Shown: positions 28,884-37,948 of the stretch, in pieces | Numbering within the stretch: position 1 is the stretch's first letter | Layout of the letters: each line of letters begins with the position of its first letter | Origin: Amphritea sp. | GTDB lineage: Bacteria > Pseudomonadota > Gammaproteobacteria > Pseudomonadales > Balneatricaceae | Length of the DNA: 64,000 nucleotides | Reading direction: 5' to 3' | Assembly: GCF_016744155.1 (NCBI RefSeq) | Contig: NZ_JADGEW010000021.1 | Location: 18,105-82,104, forward strand | Notes under the pieces: generated by a model | Told to the model about the DNA's origin: nothing | Seen by the model: only the letters and a program-made list of their open reading frames with translations | Databases searched by the model: none | Position numbers and translations under genes: made by a program

Positions 28884-29699
28884 TTACTTCCCCTTCATAT
28901 CCGGCATATTCCGGCCATAGAAGATTTCGTTCATCTCTTTGTAGAGGCGCTCGTTAATCTGTTCGATTTCACGTCCGGTGAGGTCGGCGGTAGTGGTGCC
29001 GAACAGGTAGGTGTTGAGATCAACATCATTGAGCATCATCTTGGTGTGGAAGATGTTTTCCTGATAGACGTTTACATCGACCATCTGGTACTGCTCTCGG
29101 ATATCCTGACTGATGAAGTTCTGGATCGAATTGATGTCGTGGTCGATGTAATGTTTCACGCCGTTTACATCACGGGTAAAGCCGCGCACCCGGTAATCCA
29201 TGGTGACGATATCAGAGTCCAGTTTGTGGATTAGATAGTTCAGCGCTTTTAGTGGTGAGATAATGCCACAGGTAGAAACCTCGATATCCGCACGGAAGGT
29301 ACAGATACCATCATCCGGGTGTGCTTCCGGGTAGGTGTGTACGCAGATATGGCTCTTGTCCAGATGAGCGACTACCGAGTCTGGCAGGGGGCCTGGCTTC
29401 TCGGTAGTGTCGACATTTTCTGAGTCTTTAAGAGGCTCTTCAGCGACCAGAATGGTGACGCTGGCTCCCTGGGGCTCATAGTCCTGGCGGGCCACGTTCA
29501 AAACGGTGGCGCCAATGATCTCGCAGGCTTCTGTCAGGATCTCTGTCAGACGGTCTGCGTTGTACTGCTCATCAATATACTCGATGTATTCGGCTTTTTG
29601 CTCAGCGGTCTGGGCATAGCAAACATCGTAAATACAGAAGCTCAGGCTTTTCGTCAGGTTGTTAAAGCCCTGCAGTTTGATTTTTCCGTTGGATGGCAA
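28884..29699 (-). CDS. speD: S-adenosylmethionine decarboxylase proenzyme (E. coli type)
   Basis: 271 residues, class 1A length. Self-cleaves between K115 and S116 in [13 protein letters not shown] to create the pyruvoyl cofactor; the catalytic His and Cys ([13 protein letters not shown]) follow. Decarboxylated SAM is the aminopropyl donor for SpeE encoded nearby. Upstream on the same strand lies phaC, 135 bases away, without a clear terminator. Ends in its own terminator next to REP-like hairpins. Confidence 0.95.
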   Translation of the reverse strand: MPSNGKIKLQGFNNLTKSLSFCIYDVCYAQTAEQKAEYIEYIDEQYNADRLTEILTEACEIIGATVLNVARQDYEPQGASVTILVAEEPLKDSENVDTTEKPGPLPDSVVAHLDKSHICVHTYPEAHPDDGICTFRADIEVSTCGIISPLKALNYLIHKLDSDIVTMDYRVRGFTRDVNGVKHYIDHDINSIQNFISQDIREQYQMVDVNVYQENIFHTKMMLNDVDLNTYLFGTTTADLTGREIEQINERLYKEMNEIFYGRNMPDMKGK

Positions 29700-29834
29700 C
29701 GTTGTAAACTCCGGTTAAAAAAACAAACGTTTTTTGTGAACGGTAATAAGATTGGGCGGATTTTAGATGAGAAACCCGACGGAAAAAAGGGAAATTTTCA
29801 GATAATTATGAATTCAATAGGGCTTTTTTAATCC

Positions 29835-30908
29835 CTAGTCATGCCCTTTAAGCCATTCGGCGATAGCGGGTGCCACTTCCGTCTGTGATTTACCCGAAAC
29901 GAACACGCCGATATGACCGGAAGCGACCTCATACTCGGTGTAATCACCGCTAGTGGTGAGTCCCTTAAGGGCTCGGGATGCGGCAGGGGGAACCAGGTGA
30001 TCTGAACTGCCAAAGACATTGAGCAGAGGCTGAGTAATGTTCTTCAAATCGACCGGTTGGTCGGCGACGGTTACTGACTCGTTAAGAAAGCCGTTCTCTT
30101 TAAAGAAAGTGGTCAGAAACTGGCGGAACATCTCGCCGGCTTGGTCGGGACTGTCGTATATCCACTTCTCCATGCGCAGAAAGTTAAGTGCTGAGGCCTG
30201 GGTTTTAAGCTGCCGTGGAATATTGAGATTTTTTTGCAGGCCAAGGCGCATCGGCATTAACGAACTATAGGCATCGTTGAGCATGGCACCGGGGATATTG
30301 CCGTAGGTCTCTACGGCAAGATCTACGTCGATCTGCTGGGTGAGATGGCTGAGCATGTTGTCCGGGGTCTTAAAATCAACCGGGGTGACCATCGTGATCA
30401 GGTTTTTAACCTTATCTGGGTTTAGCGCAGTATAGCAGAGGCTCAGAGTACCACCCTGACAGATGCCCAGCAGATTGAGCTGTTCCTGGCCAGAATCTTG
30501 TAATACTTGTTCGACACAGTTATTGATATAACCGTTGATATAGTCATCCATATCCAGATAGCGATCGGCGGCATCAGGGTAGCCCCAGTCGATCAGATAG
30601 ATATCGATGCCGAGCTCTAATAGGCGTTTAACAAAGGAGCGTTCCTGGTCCAGATCTACCATGTAGGGGCGATTGACCAGCGCATAACAGATCAGCAAAG
30701 GGGTTTTACAACGTTTACGGCCCGGCGTTTTCTCGCTTTTGTAATGAAATAGTTGCAACTTGTCTTCGGTATAGAGGATCTCTTTAGGCGTCTGCCCGAC
30801 ATCGATCTCATCGAGAGATTTCAGGGTACTAAAGCTTTGCAGCAACTGTTCACTGAACTGGCTCAGTTCTTCGGTGATCTTTTCTGGGCTGAATTTAAAT
30901 CCACTCAT
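29835..30908 (-). CDS. phaC: Class III poly(R)-hydroxyalkanoic acid synthase, catalytic subunit PhaC
   Basis: 357 residues, the short length of class III PhaC. Polymerises hydroxyacyl-CoA, mainly 3-hydroxybutyryl-CoA, into storage granules. The lipase-like box LLGICQGG places the catalytic Cys at about residue 150, with Asp in VFGSSDHLVPP and His in ASGHIGVFVSG. Start overlaps the phaE stop (ATGA, 30905-30908), so the subunits are made together. The usual phaA/phaB genes are not adjacent. Confidence 0.95.
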   Translation of the reverse strand: MSGFKFSPEKITEELSQFSEQLLQSFSTLKSLDEIDVGQTPKEILYTEDKLQLFHYKSEKTPGRKRCKTPLLICYALVNRPYMVDLDQERSFVKRLLELGIDIYLIDWGYPDAADRYLDMDDYINGYINNCVEQVLQDSGQEQLNLLGICQGGTLSLCYTALNPDKVKNLITMVTPVDFKTPDNMLSHLTQQIDVDLAVETYGNIPGAMLNDAYSSLMPMRLGLQKNLNIPRQLKTQASALNFLRMEKWIYDSPDQAGEMFRQFLTTFFKENGFLNESVTVADQPVDLKNITQPLLNVFGSSDHLVPPAASRALKGLTTSGDYTEYEVASGHIGVFVSGKSQTEVAPAIAEWLKGHD

Positions 30909-31909
30909 TGAGACTTCCCTCTGCTGCTTTTCTTGCCAGAAACCATCTGAGACTTCAGCTCGGTGAGCATGCTGCGCAGTTCGTCGATCTCCTGCTGCTG
31001 CTTTCTCACCTGTTTGCGCATCTTATGTTGCTGGCGTATAGCGCTATCAAGTTCTTCCCGGGTGACCAGTCCGAGCTCTTTAAGTTTTTTGTCCCGGCTA
31101 TTGAACGCCAGTTTACGCACCTGATTTAGGCTGTTGCTAATGCGCCCGTGGCTGTTCTGGTATTGATCGGTAAAGACAGTATCCCGATAAGCTTTTTCGT
31201 AGCATTCAACCCAGAGGTTTTGCAGGCCTTTAATGCTGTCTATTTCGGTGTTTTGTTGTTGCAGCAGTTGCTTGAGGTCATCACCGGTCTGACTGAATAT
31301 ATGATCATACTGTTGCAGGTAGTCACCCAGGGCATCCTGATAATCGATACAGGCTTGTGCCAGCGATCTCATCTGAGCCGGACTATAGGATCCGCTGCCT
31401 ATCTCGGGTGATTTTGCCAGCTGTTCCAGTATGTCTCGCATGGGTGCAGATTTCAGTGATTCAGCCGTCAGAGCCGAGTTCTTTAGCAGCGAGGCTAAGG
31501 GCTCAGGCATATTCCACTGGCGGCTGAGCAAGTCGTTACACTGAGTTTTCATGTAGCCTTGGAACTGGTCAACTAAGGCTTCGGTATTCAGTGGCGGGTT
31601 CTCTGATCCTGAAGTTTCAGAGTCAGCGCTACCTGTATGCAGCTTTACCGACTGAAGGAGTGATTCAGTAAACTGGCTAAATTGATCGGTTTGCGATTTC
31701 ACCAGATCGATCAGGTTAGCTTGCTGGTCAGAGAAGTCAGTCATGTCGGGGGCTTGGATGCTTTTCAAAAAGCTTTGCCATGGATCTCCCGCCGCAGGGT
31801 TATTTGCCTGGATCGTCTCCTGCCATTGCTGTAACTGTTCTTGTAGCCAGTTCGCTGCAGTTGAGTCGGCGGTCGAGTCTGTTCCTGTGTCAGAGCTATC
31901 AGTCATCAT
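30905..31909 (-). CDS. phaE: Class III PHA synthase subunit PhaE
   Basis: 334 residues from the ATG at 31909 (another ATG at 31906). Non-catalytic partner that forms the active complex with PhaC. Contains WLQEQLQQWQ and DPWQSFLKSI near the start, the PhaE-like central region (YQDALGDYLQQYDHIFSQ, LQNLWVECYEKAYRDTVF) and a long coiled coil ending in basic GKKSSRGKSQ. An upstream in-frame start at 32014 would add 35 residues, KRQKRVHKPDP and beyond, overlapping the LysR gene; rejected as unlike the family. Confidence 0.88.
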   Translation of the reverse strand: MMTDSSDTGTDSTADSTAANWLQEQLQQWQETIQANNPAAGDPWQSFLKSIQAPDMTDFSDQQANLIDLVKSQTDQFSQFTESLLQSVKLHTGSADSETSGSENPPLNTEALVDQFQGYMKTQCNDLLSRQWNMPEPLASLLKNSALTAESLKSAPMRDILEQLAKSPEIGSGSYSPAQMRSLAQACIDYQDALGDYLQQYDHIFSQTGDDLKQLLQQQNTEIDSIKGLQNLWVECYEKAYRDTVFTDQYQNSHGRISNSLNQVRKLAFNSRDKKLKELGLVTREELDSAIRQQHKMRKQVRKQQQEIDELRSMLTELKSQMVSGKKSSRGKSQ

Positions 31910-31958
31910 CCATTTCCAAGCTAAGTATCTGTAAACATAGTAAAGAACTGGGTCGGGT

Positions 31959-32840
31959 TTATGAACCCTTTTCTGCCGCTTGATCCAAAAGGTGTATAAA
32001 GCGTCGTGCAGCATTACTCAGGGTGCGCTCTTTATGAGCAATATAACCTAGCTCGCGGGTAACCGGTGGCGCGTCTACATTAAGTACACTCAGGCTGGCG
32101 TCGGTCATGGTTTCGGGTAACAGAGACCAACCCAGGCCAATCCCAACCATCATTTTAATGGTATCCAGGTAGTTAGTGGACATGGCGATATCCGGATGAA
32201 GTTTCTGTTCTGAAAAAGGTTGTTCTGCAATAAGTCGGGTAAAGGTTGCCGTGCCGGGGAGGATGGCGGGATAGCAGGTTAGTTGTTCCAGGGTAACCTG
32301 TTTCAATTTTGCCAGTGGATGATCGGGGGCAACGACGTAGTGGAGTTTGTCCTGCCAGATTGCCTGGGAAAGGATGTTTGGGTCGGGATTAGGCGAGAGT
32401 GTAATCAGCGCAATCTCCAGCTTTCCTCGTAAAACATTGTCATAGGCTATTTCAGATTCATCAAACCGCAAATCCAGCTTAACCTGTGGGCATTCCCGGG
32501 TGTACTGGCGCAATACTGGCGGCAGGCGATGCAGACTTATATGGTGACTGGCCGCAACAGAAAGTGTGCCGCTGACTTCGCCGCTAAGATTACTCAGGGA
32601 ACGTCGGGCATCTTCCAGTTCTAATAAGATCTTTCGCGCCCGGGGCAGGAGTTCCTGGCCAGGCTCAGTCAGGCTTACCGTCCTGCCAATCCGATCAAAC
32701 AGTCGACTCTCCAGTTGTTGCTCAAGTATCGATATTCGCTTACTCATGGCTGACTGAGTAAGAAATAGTTGCTCGGCGGCGCGGGAGAATGAGCCGGTTT
32801 CTGCCACGGCAACGAACGCCTGTAATGAACCCGTATCCAT
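31959..32840 (-). CDS. LysR-type transcriptional regulator divergent from leuCDB
   Basis: 293 residues from ATG 32840. N-terminal winged helix-turn-helix (LQAFVAVAETGSFSRAAEQL, LTQSAMSKRISILEQQL) followed by a periplasmic-binding-like effector domain. An in-frame start at 33014 would overlap leuC and is unlikely. Divergent from leuC with a 162-base gap, the same pair as in Pseudomonas, so it probably controls leuC and/or itself. The inducer is unknown. Confidence 0.88.
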   Translation of the reverse strand: MDTGSLQAFVAVAETGSFSRAAEQLFLTQSAMSKRISILEQQLESRLFDRIGRTVSLTEPGQELLPRARKILLELEDARRSLSNLSGEVSGTLSVAASHHISLHRLPPVLRQYTRECPQVKLDLRFDESEIAYDNVLRGKLEIALITLSPNPDPNILSQAIWQDKLHYVVAPDHPLAKLKQVTLEQLTCYPAILPGTATFTRLIAEQPFSEQKLHPDIAMSTNYLDTIKMMVGIGLGWSLLPETMTDASLSVLNVDAPPVTRELGYIAHKERTLSNAARRFIHLLDQAAEKGS

Positions 32841-33002
32841 AATGTCTTTCCTGTGATGTTGGAAATAGTTTATGGATTCCAGTTTGGAATGCAAACTATA
32901 AAAATTATGAATTTGTTTTCTGGGTGTTGCTGCACTAGGATTGCAGCATAGAAAAGGCTGTGAGCAGAGCAGCCGGTTAAAAAGATGTAGTGAGGAAAGA
33001 CC

Positions 33003-34421
33003 ATGGCTGGACAAACGTTATACGACAAACTTTTTGAGTCGCATTTGGTGCGGACGAATGAAGACGGTAGTTCTCTGATCTATATCGATCGGCAGGTGCT
33101 ACATGAAGTGACGTCACCGCAGGCGTTTGAAGGGCTGCGTCTGGCAGGTCGTAAGCCGTGGCGTGTTGATGCCAATATCGCAACACCGGATCATAACGTA
33201 CCGACGACTGAGCGTTCCGGTGGTGTTGATGAGATCGTCGATCCGGTTTCTAAAATTCAGGTGAAAACGCTGGATGAAAACTGCGACGAATTTGGCATTC
33301 TCGAATTTAAGATGAATGATCATCGTCAGGGTATCGTTCACGTTATGGCGCCGGAGCAGGGCGCTATTCTGCCGGGTAGCACAGCTGTTTGCGGTGATTC
33401 GCATACCGCGACTCTGGGTGCTCTGGGCGCATTAGCCCACGGTGTGGGTACCTCTGAAGTAGAGCATGTACTGGCAACCCAGTGTCTGATCACTAAGCAG
33501 ATGCGCAATATGTTAGTCCGGGTTGATGGTGAGCTTGGTCTTGGCGTGACGCCTAAAGATGTTGTGCTGCATGTTATCGGCGTGATCGGTACAGCGGGTG
33601 GCACAGGCTATGCGATCGAATTTGGCGGTGATGTATTCCGCGCCATGTCGATGGAAGGCCGGATGACAGTGTGTAATATGGCGATTGAAGCCGGTGCGCG
33701 GGTGGGTCTGGTGTCTGTTGATCAGATCACTATCGACTACTTTGAAGGTCGCCCATTCTCACCGAAAGGTGAGCATTGGGATGCCGCTGTTGCTGAATGG
33801 AGTGGTCTGGTTTCCGATACTGATGCTGAGTTTGATGCGGTTGTTGAGATCAATGCAGCAGATGTCGAGCCACAGGTTACCTGGGGGACTTCACCGGAGA
33901 TGGTTGTGGGTATTTCCGGCCAGGTTCCGAATCCAGATGCTGAGAAAGATAAGGTTAAGGTAGACGGCATCAACCGTGCCTTGAAATATATGGGTCTTCA
34001 GGCTGATCAGAAAATTACAGATATTCAGTTAGATCGTGTCTTTATAGGTTCTTGTACTAACTCCCGTATTGAAGATTTGCGTGATGCGGCCAAGGTCGTT
34101 GAAGGGCGCAAAGTCGCTGAAAATATTATTCAGGCGCTGGTAGTGCCGGGTTCTGGTCTGGTTAAGGCGCAGGCAGAAAAGGAAGGTTTGGATAAGATCT
34201 TCGTTGCGGCGGGGCTTGAGTGGCGCGAGCCAGGTTGCTCTATGTGTTTGGCGATGAATCCGGATAAGTTGGGTAATGGTGAACATTGTGCTTCTACCTC
34301 TAACCGTAACTTTGAAGGTCGTCAGGGCTTTGGCGGGCGTACCCATTTGGTAAGCCCAGCGATGGCAGCCGCTGCTGCGGTTACTGGCCACTTTATCGAT
34401 GTACGTGAATTGATTAAATAA
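33003..34421 (+). CDS. leuC: 3-isopropylmalate dehydratase large subunit
   Basis: 472 residues. Isomerises 2- to 3-isopropylmalate in leucine synthesis with LeuD. Three Fe-S cysteines are present: GSCTNSR and the C-x2-C in [11 protein letters not shown], plus the substrate motif [35 protein letters not shown] ribosome site before the ATG. First gene of leuC-leuD-leuB. Confidence 0.97.
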   Translation: MAGQTLYDKLFESHLVRTNEDGSSLIYIDRQVLHEVTSPQAFEGLRLAGRKPWRVDANIATPDHNVPTTERSGGVDEIVDPVSKIQVKTLDENCDEFGILEFKMNDHRQGIVHVMAPEQGAILPGSTAVCGDSHTATLGALGALAHGVGTSEVEHVLATQCLITKQMRNMLVRVDGELGLGVTPKDVVLHVIGVIGTAGGTGYAIEFGGDVFRAMSMEGRMTVCNMAIEAGARVGLVSVDQITIDYFEGRPFSPKGEHWDAAVAEWSGLVSDTDAEFDAVVEINAADVEPQVTWGTSPEMVVGISGQVPNPDAEKDKVKVDGINRALKYMGLQADQKITDIQLDRVFIGSCTNSRIEDLRDAAKVVEGRKVAENIIQALVVPGSGLVKAQAEKEGLDKIFVAAGLEWREPGCSMCLAMNPDKLGNGEHCASTSNRNFEGRQGFGGRTHLVSPAMAAAAAVTGHFIDVRELIK

Positions 34422-34437
34422 GGTAGCGGAGAGCGAC

Positions 34438-35085
34438 ATGAATAAGTTTACATTGCACACAGGTATCGCCGCTCCTATGGATCGGGCCAATATCGATACC
34501 GATATGATTATCCCTAAACAGTTTCTGAAATCGATTAAGCGTTCTGGTTTTGGTAAGAACCTGTTTGATGAGCTGCGCTACCTGGACGAAGGTCAGCCGG
34601 ATCAGAGCTGCGAAGGCCGCCCGCTAAATGAAGAGTTTGTTCTGAACCAGGCTCGTTATCAGGGGGCTAGTGTTTTGCTGGCCCGGGAGAACTTTGGCTG
34701 TGGTTCTAGCCGTGAGCACGCCCCATGGGCACTGGATGATTATGGTTTCCGCTCGGTTATCGCGCCAAGTTTTGCTGAGATCTTCTACAATAACTGCTTC
34801 AAGAACGGTTTACTGCCGATTGTTTTGCACGACGATAAAATTGATCAGCTGTTCAATGAAGCGGCTGCAACCGAAGGGTATCAGTTGACGATTGATTTGG
34901 ACCGCCAGCTGGTGGTTACACCATCCGGTGAAGAGATGTCGTTCAGCATCGATGATTTTCGTAAGCACTGTCTGCTGAACGGTTTGGATGATATCGGCCT
35001 GACGCTGCAGCATGGCGATGATATTCGTGCTTACGAAGAGAAACGTCGTCAACAAGCGCCATGGTTGTTTGGCGCAATTAAGTAA
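34438..35085 (+). CDS. leuD: 3-isopropylmalate dehydratase small subunit
   Basis: 215 residues, swivelling-domain subunit partner of LeuC. Family stretches [34 protein letters not shown] and [17 protein letters not shown] are intact. Sixteen bases after leuC, so co-transcribed. The C-terminus [12 protein letters not shown] is typical. Confidence 0.96.
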   Translation: MNKFTLHTGIAAPMDRANIDTDMIIPKQFLKSIKRSGFGKNLFDELRYLDEGQPDQSCEGRPLNEEFVLNQARYQGASVLLARENFGCGSSREHAPWALDDYGFRSVIAPSFAEIFYNNCFKNGLLPIVLHDDKIDQLFNEAAATEGYQLTIDLDRQLVVTPSGEEMSFSIDDFRKHCLLNGLDDIGLTLQHGDDIRAYEEKRRQQAPWLFGAIK

Positions 35086-35104
35086 TCTAATAATGAAATT
35101 CCGG

Positions 35105-35124
35105 CTGCAGAATTATTTCTGCAG
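35105..35124. other. Intergenic hairpin between leuD and leuB
   Basis: CTGCAGAA-TTAT-TTCTGCAG, a perfect 8-bp stem without a following T run, eight bases before the leuB ribosome site. Probably an RNA structure separating leuD and leuB (processing or stability); not a terminator by shape. Confidence 0.5.
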
Positions 35125-35146
35125 TTCAGTTTAAGGAAACAAAGTG

Positions 35147-36229
35147 ATGTCTAAGAATGTACTGATTTTACCCGGTGACGGCATTGGTCCTGAAATCGTT
35201 GCCCAGGCCCGTCGTGTGTTGGAGCTGGTAAATGAGCAAGATAATTTGGGTTTAGAGCTGACTGAAGCGTTGGTGGGTGGTGCGGCGATCGATGCGGATG
35301 GCGTGCCTCTGCCACAGGCGACTCTGGATGCGGCCAATGCAGCCGATGCTATCTTACTCGGTGCGGTGGGTGGGCCTCAATGGGATACCAATCCCGATTT
35401 CCAGATCCGTCCGGAAAAAGGTCTGCTGGGCATTCGTTCTAATCTAGGGTTGTTTGGCAACCTGCGTCCGGCAATTCTATACCCGCAACTGGCTCACGCT
35501 TCTACTTTGAAGCCAGAGATAGTGTCCGGTCTGGATATTCTGATTGTGCGTGAACTAACCGGCGGTATCTATTTCGGTCAGCCACGCGGTGTACGCGTGA
35601 AAGAGGGTGGTGTCCGAGAGGGTTACAACACCTATGTTTACGATGAAAACGAGATTCGTCGTATCGGCCGTGTTGCGTTTGAAGCGGCACGCGCACGTGA
35701 TAAGCGTCTTTGTTCTGTCGATAAAGCCAATGTGCTAGAAGTAACTGTGTTGTGGCGCGAGATTATGGAAGAGCTGTCTAAAGAATATCCTGATGTTGAG
35801 CTGAGCCATATGTACGTGGATAACGCGGCGATGCAGCTGGTACGTGCACCTAAGCAGTTTGATGTGATGGTTACCGGTAATATGTTTGGCGATATTCTTT
35901 CTGATGCTGCGGCGATGCTGACCGGATCTATCGGTATGCTTCCGTCTGCCTCATTGGATGTGAACGGTAAGGGTATGTACGAACCTTGCCATGGTTCAGC
36001 GCCTGATATTGCGGGTCAGAATCTGGCAAATCCACTGGCGACTATTATGTCTGCCGGCATGATGTTGCGTTACTCGCTTAATGAAGCGGCGACTGCCGAT
36101 CGTATTGAGGCTGCGGTTAGCGCGGTTCTTGATAAGAACCTGCGAACCGGTGATATCTGGTCTGAAGGTATGCAGAAGGTTTCAACATCTGAAATGGGTG
36201 ATGCGGTAATTGCCGCGTTACAGGCATAA
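35147..36229 (+). CDS. leuB: 3-isopropylmalate dehydrogenase
   Basis: 360 residues from ATG 35147 (GTG at 35144 also in frame; AAGGA fits either). NAD-dependent oxidative decarboxylation giving 2-oxoisocaproate. [11 protein letters not shown] start, substrate arginines and [15 protein letters not shown], and the C-terminal cofactor region [17 protein letters not shown] with DILSDAAAM are complete. Follows leuD after a 60-base gap with a hairpin. Confidence 0.97.
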   Translation: MSKNVLILPGDGIGPEIVAQARRVLELVNEQDNLGLELTEALVGGAAIDADGVPLPQATLDAANAADAILLGAVGGPQWDTNPDFQIRPEKGLLGIRSNLGLFGNLRPAILYPQLAHASTLKPEIVSGLDILIVRELTGGIYFGQPRGVRVKEGGVREGYNTYVYDENEIRRIGRVAFEAARARDKRLCSVDKANVLEVTVLWREIMEELSKEYPDVELSHMYVDNAAMQLVRAPKQFDVMVTGNMFGDILSDAAAMLTGSIGMLPSASLDVNGKGMYEPCHGSAPDIAGQNLANPLATIMSAGMMLRYSLNEAATADRIEAAVSAVLDKNLRTGDIWSEGMQKVSTSEMGDAVIAALQA

Positions 36230-36308
36230 AAACGGTTTTTAGGTCATTAACGGGCTATAAATCGTCCTAAATCAGATAGTCTATGTGACTAAATTGTTGC
36301 ATAATTGA

Positions 36309-36333
36309 ATGGCTTCGGAGAGTCCGAAGCCAT
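36309..36333. other. Perfect inverted repeat in the asd leader
   Basis: ATGGCTTCGGA-GAG-TCCGAAGCCAT, an 11-bp perfect stem with a GAG loop, 67 bases upstream of the asd ATG. No T run follows (GACAAGC), so it is not a canonical terminator for leuB. Could be a leader RNA hairpin or a protein-binding palindrome. Confidence 0.5.
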
Positions 36334-36400
36334 GACAAGCTGCTGCAGGCATATGTGGCGGCTTTGTTGTTTAAATTATTCCTAGTTTTTGGTGGAACAG

Positions 36401-37516
36401 ATGAAGCGTGTAGGTTTTGTAGGTTGGCGCGGAATGGTTGGTTCCGTGCTGATGCAGCGCATGATGGAAGAACGTGACTTCGACTATATCGATGAGCCGG
36501 TCTTTTTTACAACGTCCCAGGTAGGTCAGGCAGGTCCGGATATCGGTAAAGATATTCCTGCACTGAAAGATGCAACATCCATTGATGAACTGAAACAGAT
36601 GGATGCCATTATTTCCTGCCAGGGCGGCGACTACACGAAACAGGTCTACGGTGCGCTGCGTGAAGCTGGCTGGAATGGTTACTGGATCGATGCTGCTTCC
36701 TCTCTGCGTATGGCAGACGATGCGATTATCGTGCTTGATCCGGTGAATATGAATGTCATCAAAGATGGCCTGGCTAACGGCGTAAAAACCTATGTTGGCG
36801 GTAACTGTACCGTTTCTCTGATGTTGATGGGGCTGGGCGGTCTGTTTAATTCCGGGCAGATTGAGTGGATGACCTCAATGACTTATCAGGCAGCGTCGGG
36901 TGGCGGTGCACGTCATATGCGTGAGCTGATCTCTCAGATGGGTGTGATTAAAGACTCAGTCGCTGCTGACCTTGCTAATCCGGCCAGCGCTATCCTTGAT
37001 ATTGATCGTCAGGTTGCACAGACCATTCGTTCGGGGGCAATGCCAACGGACAACTTTGGTGTGCCTCTGGCGGGATCACTGATTCCCTGGATTGATACCA
37101 AGCTGGATAACGGTCAGAGTCGGGAAGAGTGGAAGGCCTATGCTGAAACCAACAAGATTCTGGGCTTGAACGATAGCCCGATTCCTATTGATGGTACTTG
37201 CGTGCGCATCGGCGCCATGCGCTGCCACAGTCAGGCTTTTACTATCAAGCTGAAACAGAACCTGCCGATGGATGAAATTGAGTCCATGATCGCTGAAGCG
37301 AACGACTGGGTAAAAGTGATTCCTAATGACCGTGATATTACAGCGAGTGAGCTGACTCCGGCTAAAATCACCGGCACTCTGAATGTTCCTGTTGGTCGCC
37401 TGCGAAAGATGAATATTGGCGATGAATACCTGAATGCTTTCAGTGTAGGAGATCAGTTGCTTTGGGGGGCGGCTGAGCCATTACGCCGGATGTTACGGAT
37501 CTTATTGGAAGACTGA
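36401..37516 (+). CDS. asd: Aspartate-semialdehyde dehydrogenase
   Basis: 371 residues from ATG 36401 (in-frame GTG at 36389; the family starts [17 protein letters not shown]). Reduces aspartyl phosphate to the semialdehyde, branch point to lysine, threonine and methionine. Catalytic C136 in [15 protein letters not shown]; the substrate and base region [15 protein letters not shown] follows. The second asd-like gene found here in Pseudomonas is absent. Ends at a terminator. Confidence 0.97.
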   Translation: MKRVGFVGWRGMVGSVLMQRMMEERDFDYIDEPVFFTTSQVGQAGPDIGKDIPALKDATSIDELKQMDAIISCQGGDYTKQVYGALREAGWNGYWIDAASSLRMADDAIIVLDPVNMNVIKDGLANGVKTYVGGNCTVSLMLMGLGGLFNSGQIEWMTSMTYQAASGGGARHMRELISQMGVIKDSVAADLANPASAILDIDRQVAQTIRSGAMPTDNFGVPLAGSLIPWIDTKLDNGQSREEWKAYAETNKILGLNDSPIPIDGTCVRIGAMRCHSQAFTIKLKQNLPMDEIESMIAEANDWVKVIPNDRDITASELTPAKITGTLNVPVGRLRKMNIGDEYLNAFSVGDQLLWGAAEPLRRMLRILLED

Positions 37517-37535
37517 TTTATTTCGATTCAAAGAT

Positions 37536-37563
37536 AACCGGCTGATATAGCCGGTTTTTTTTG
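37536..37563 (+). terminator. Terminator after asd
   Basis: AACCGGCT (37536-37543) with AGCCGGTT (37549-37556), loop of five, followed by TTTTTT. Confidence 0.85.
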
Positions 37564-37565
37564 TT

Positions 37566-37948
37566 TTGGGTGGGGTGATTCAGGTCAATTAATCCCTTAT
37601 AAATGTTTTTAACAAGAAGTTGGTAAAGACAGTCCCCAACTTAGGTAGTGCAAATATTGATCTGCTTTGATTTTATTTTACTGACTTGTTATAAGGGTAG
37701 CTAAGTCTTAACTTATTGAATAATAAGGTGAATAGTGTTTTTTTAGGCTTGAGCTGGTGGATTTCTATGTTATCGGCGGGCCTAAATTCTATTTTTAATT
37801 CTTAAGTTTGGCGGTTTCAGGTCGATCTGAGTTGTTGATTAAACAGCAGTTTTAATGAATACTTTGGCCAATAATACTGGATACGTAACTTTCTGAATAT
37901 TGACGCTTTTTATCAAATTCAGAACCGGGGAATTAAGGAAGCAAAAAT
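37566..37948 (+). other. Long AT-rich intergenic region upstream of fimV
   Basis: About 380 bases without a convincing reading frame between the asd terminator and fimV. AT-rich, with no repeat or RNA motif that I can recognise; presumably holds the fimV promoter and leader. Confidence 0.5.

Noticed and set aside
31907..32014. Upstream start for phaE
   Set aside because: Would overlap the end of the LysR gene and adds basic residues not seen in PhaE; ATG 31909 fits better.
36230..36400. Possible lysine riboswitch before asd
   Set aside because: Leader is short and holds only one simple hairpin; no multi-helix aptamer pattern seen.
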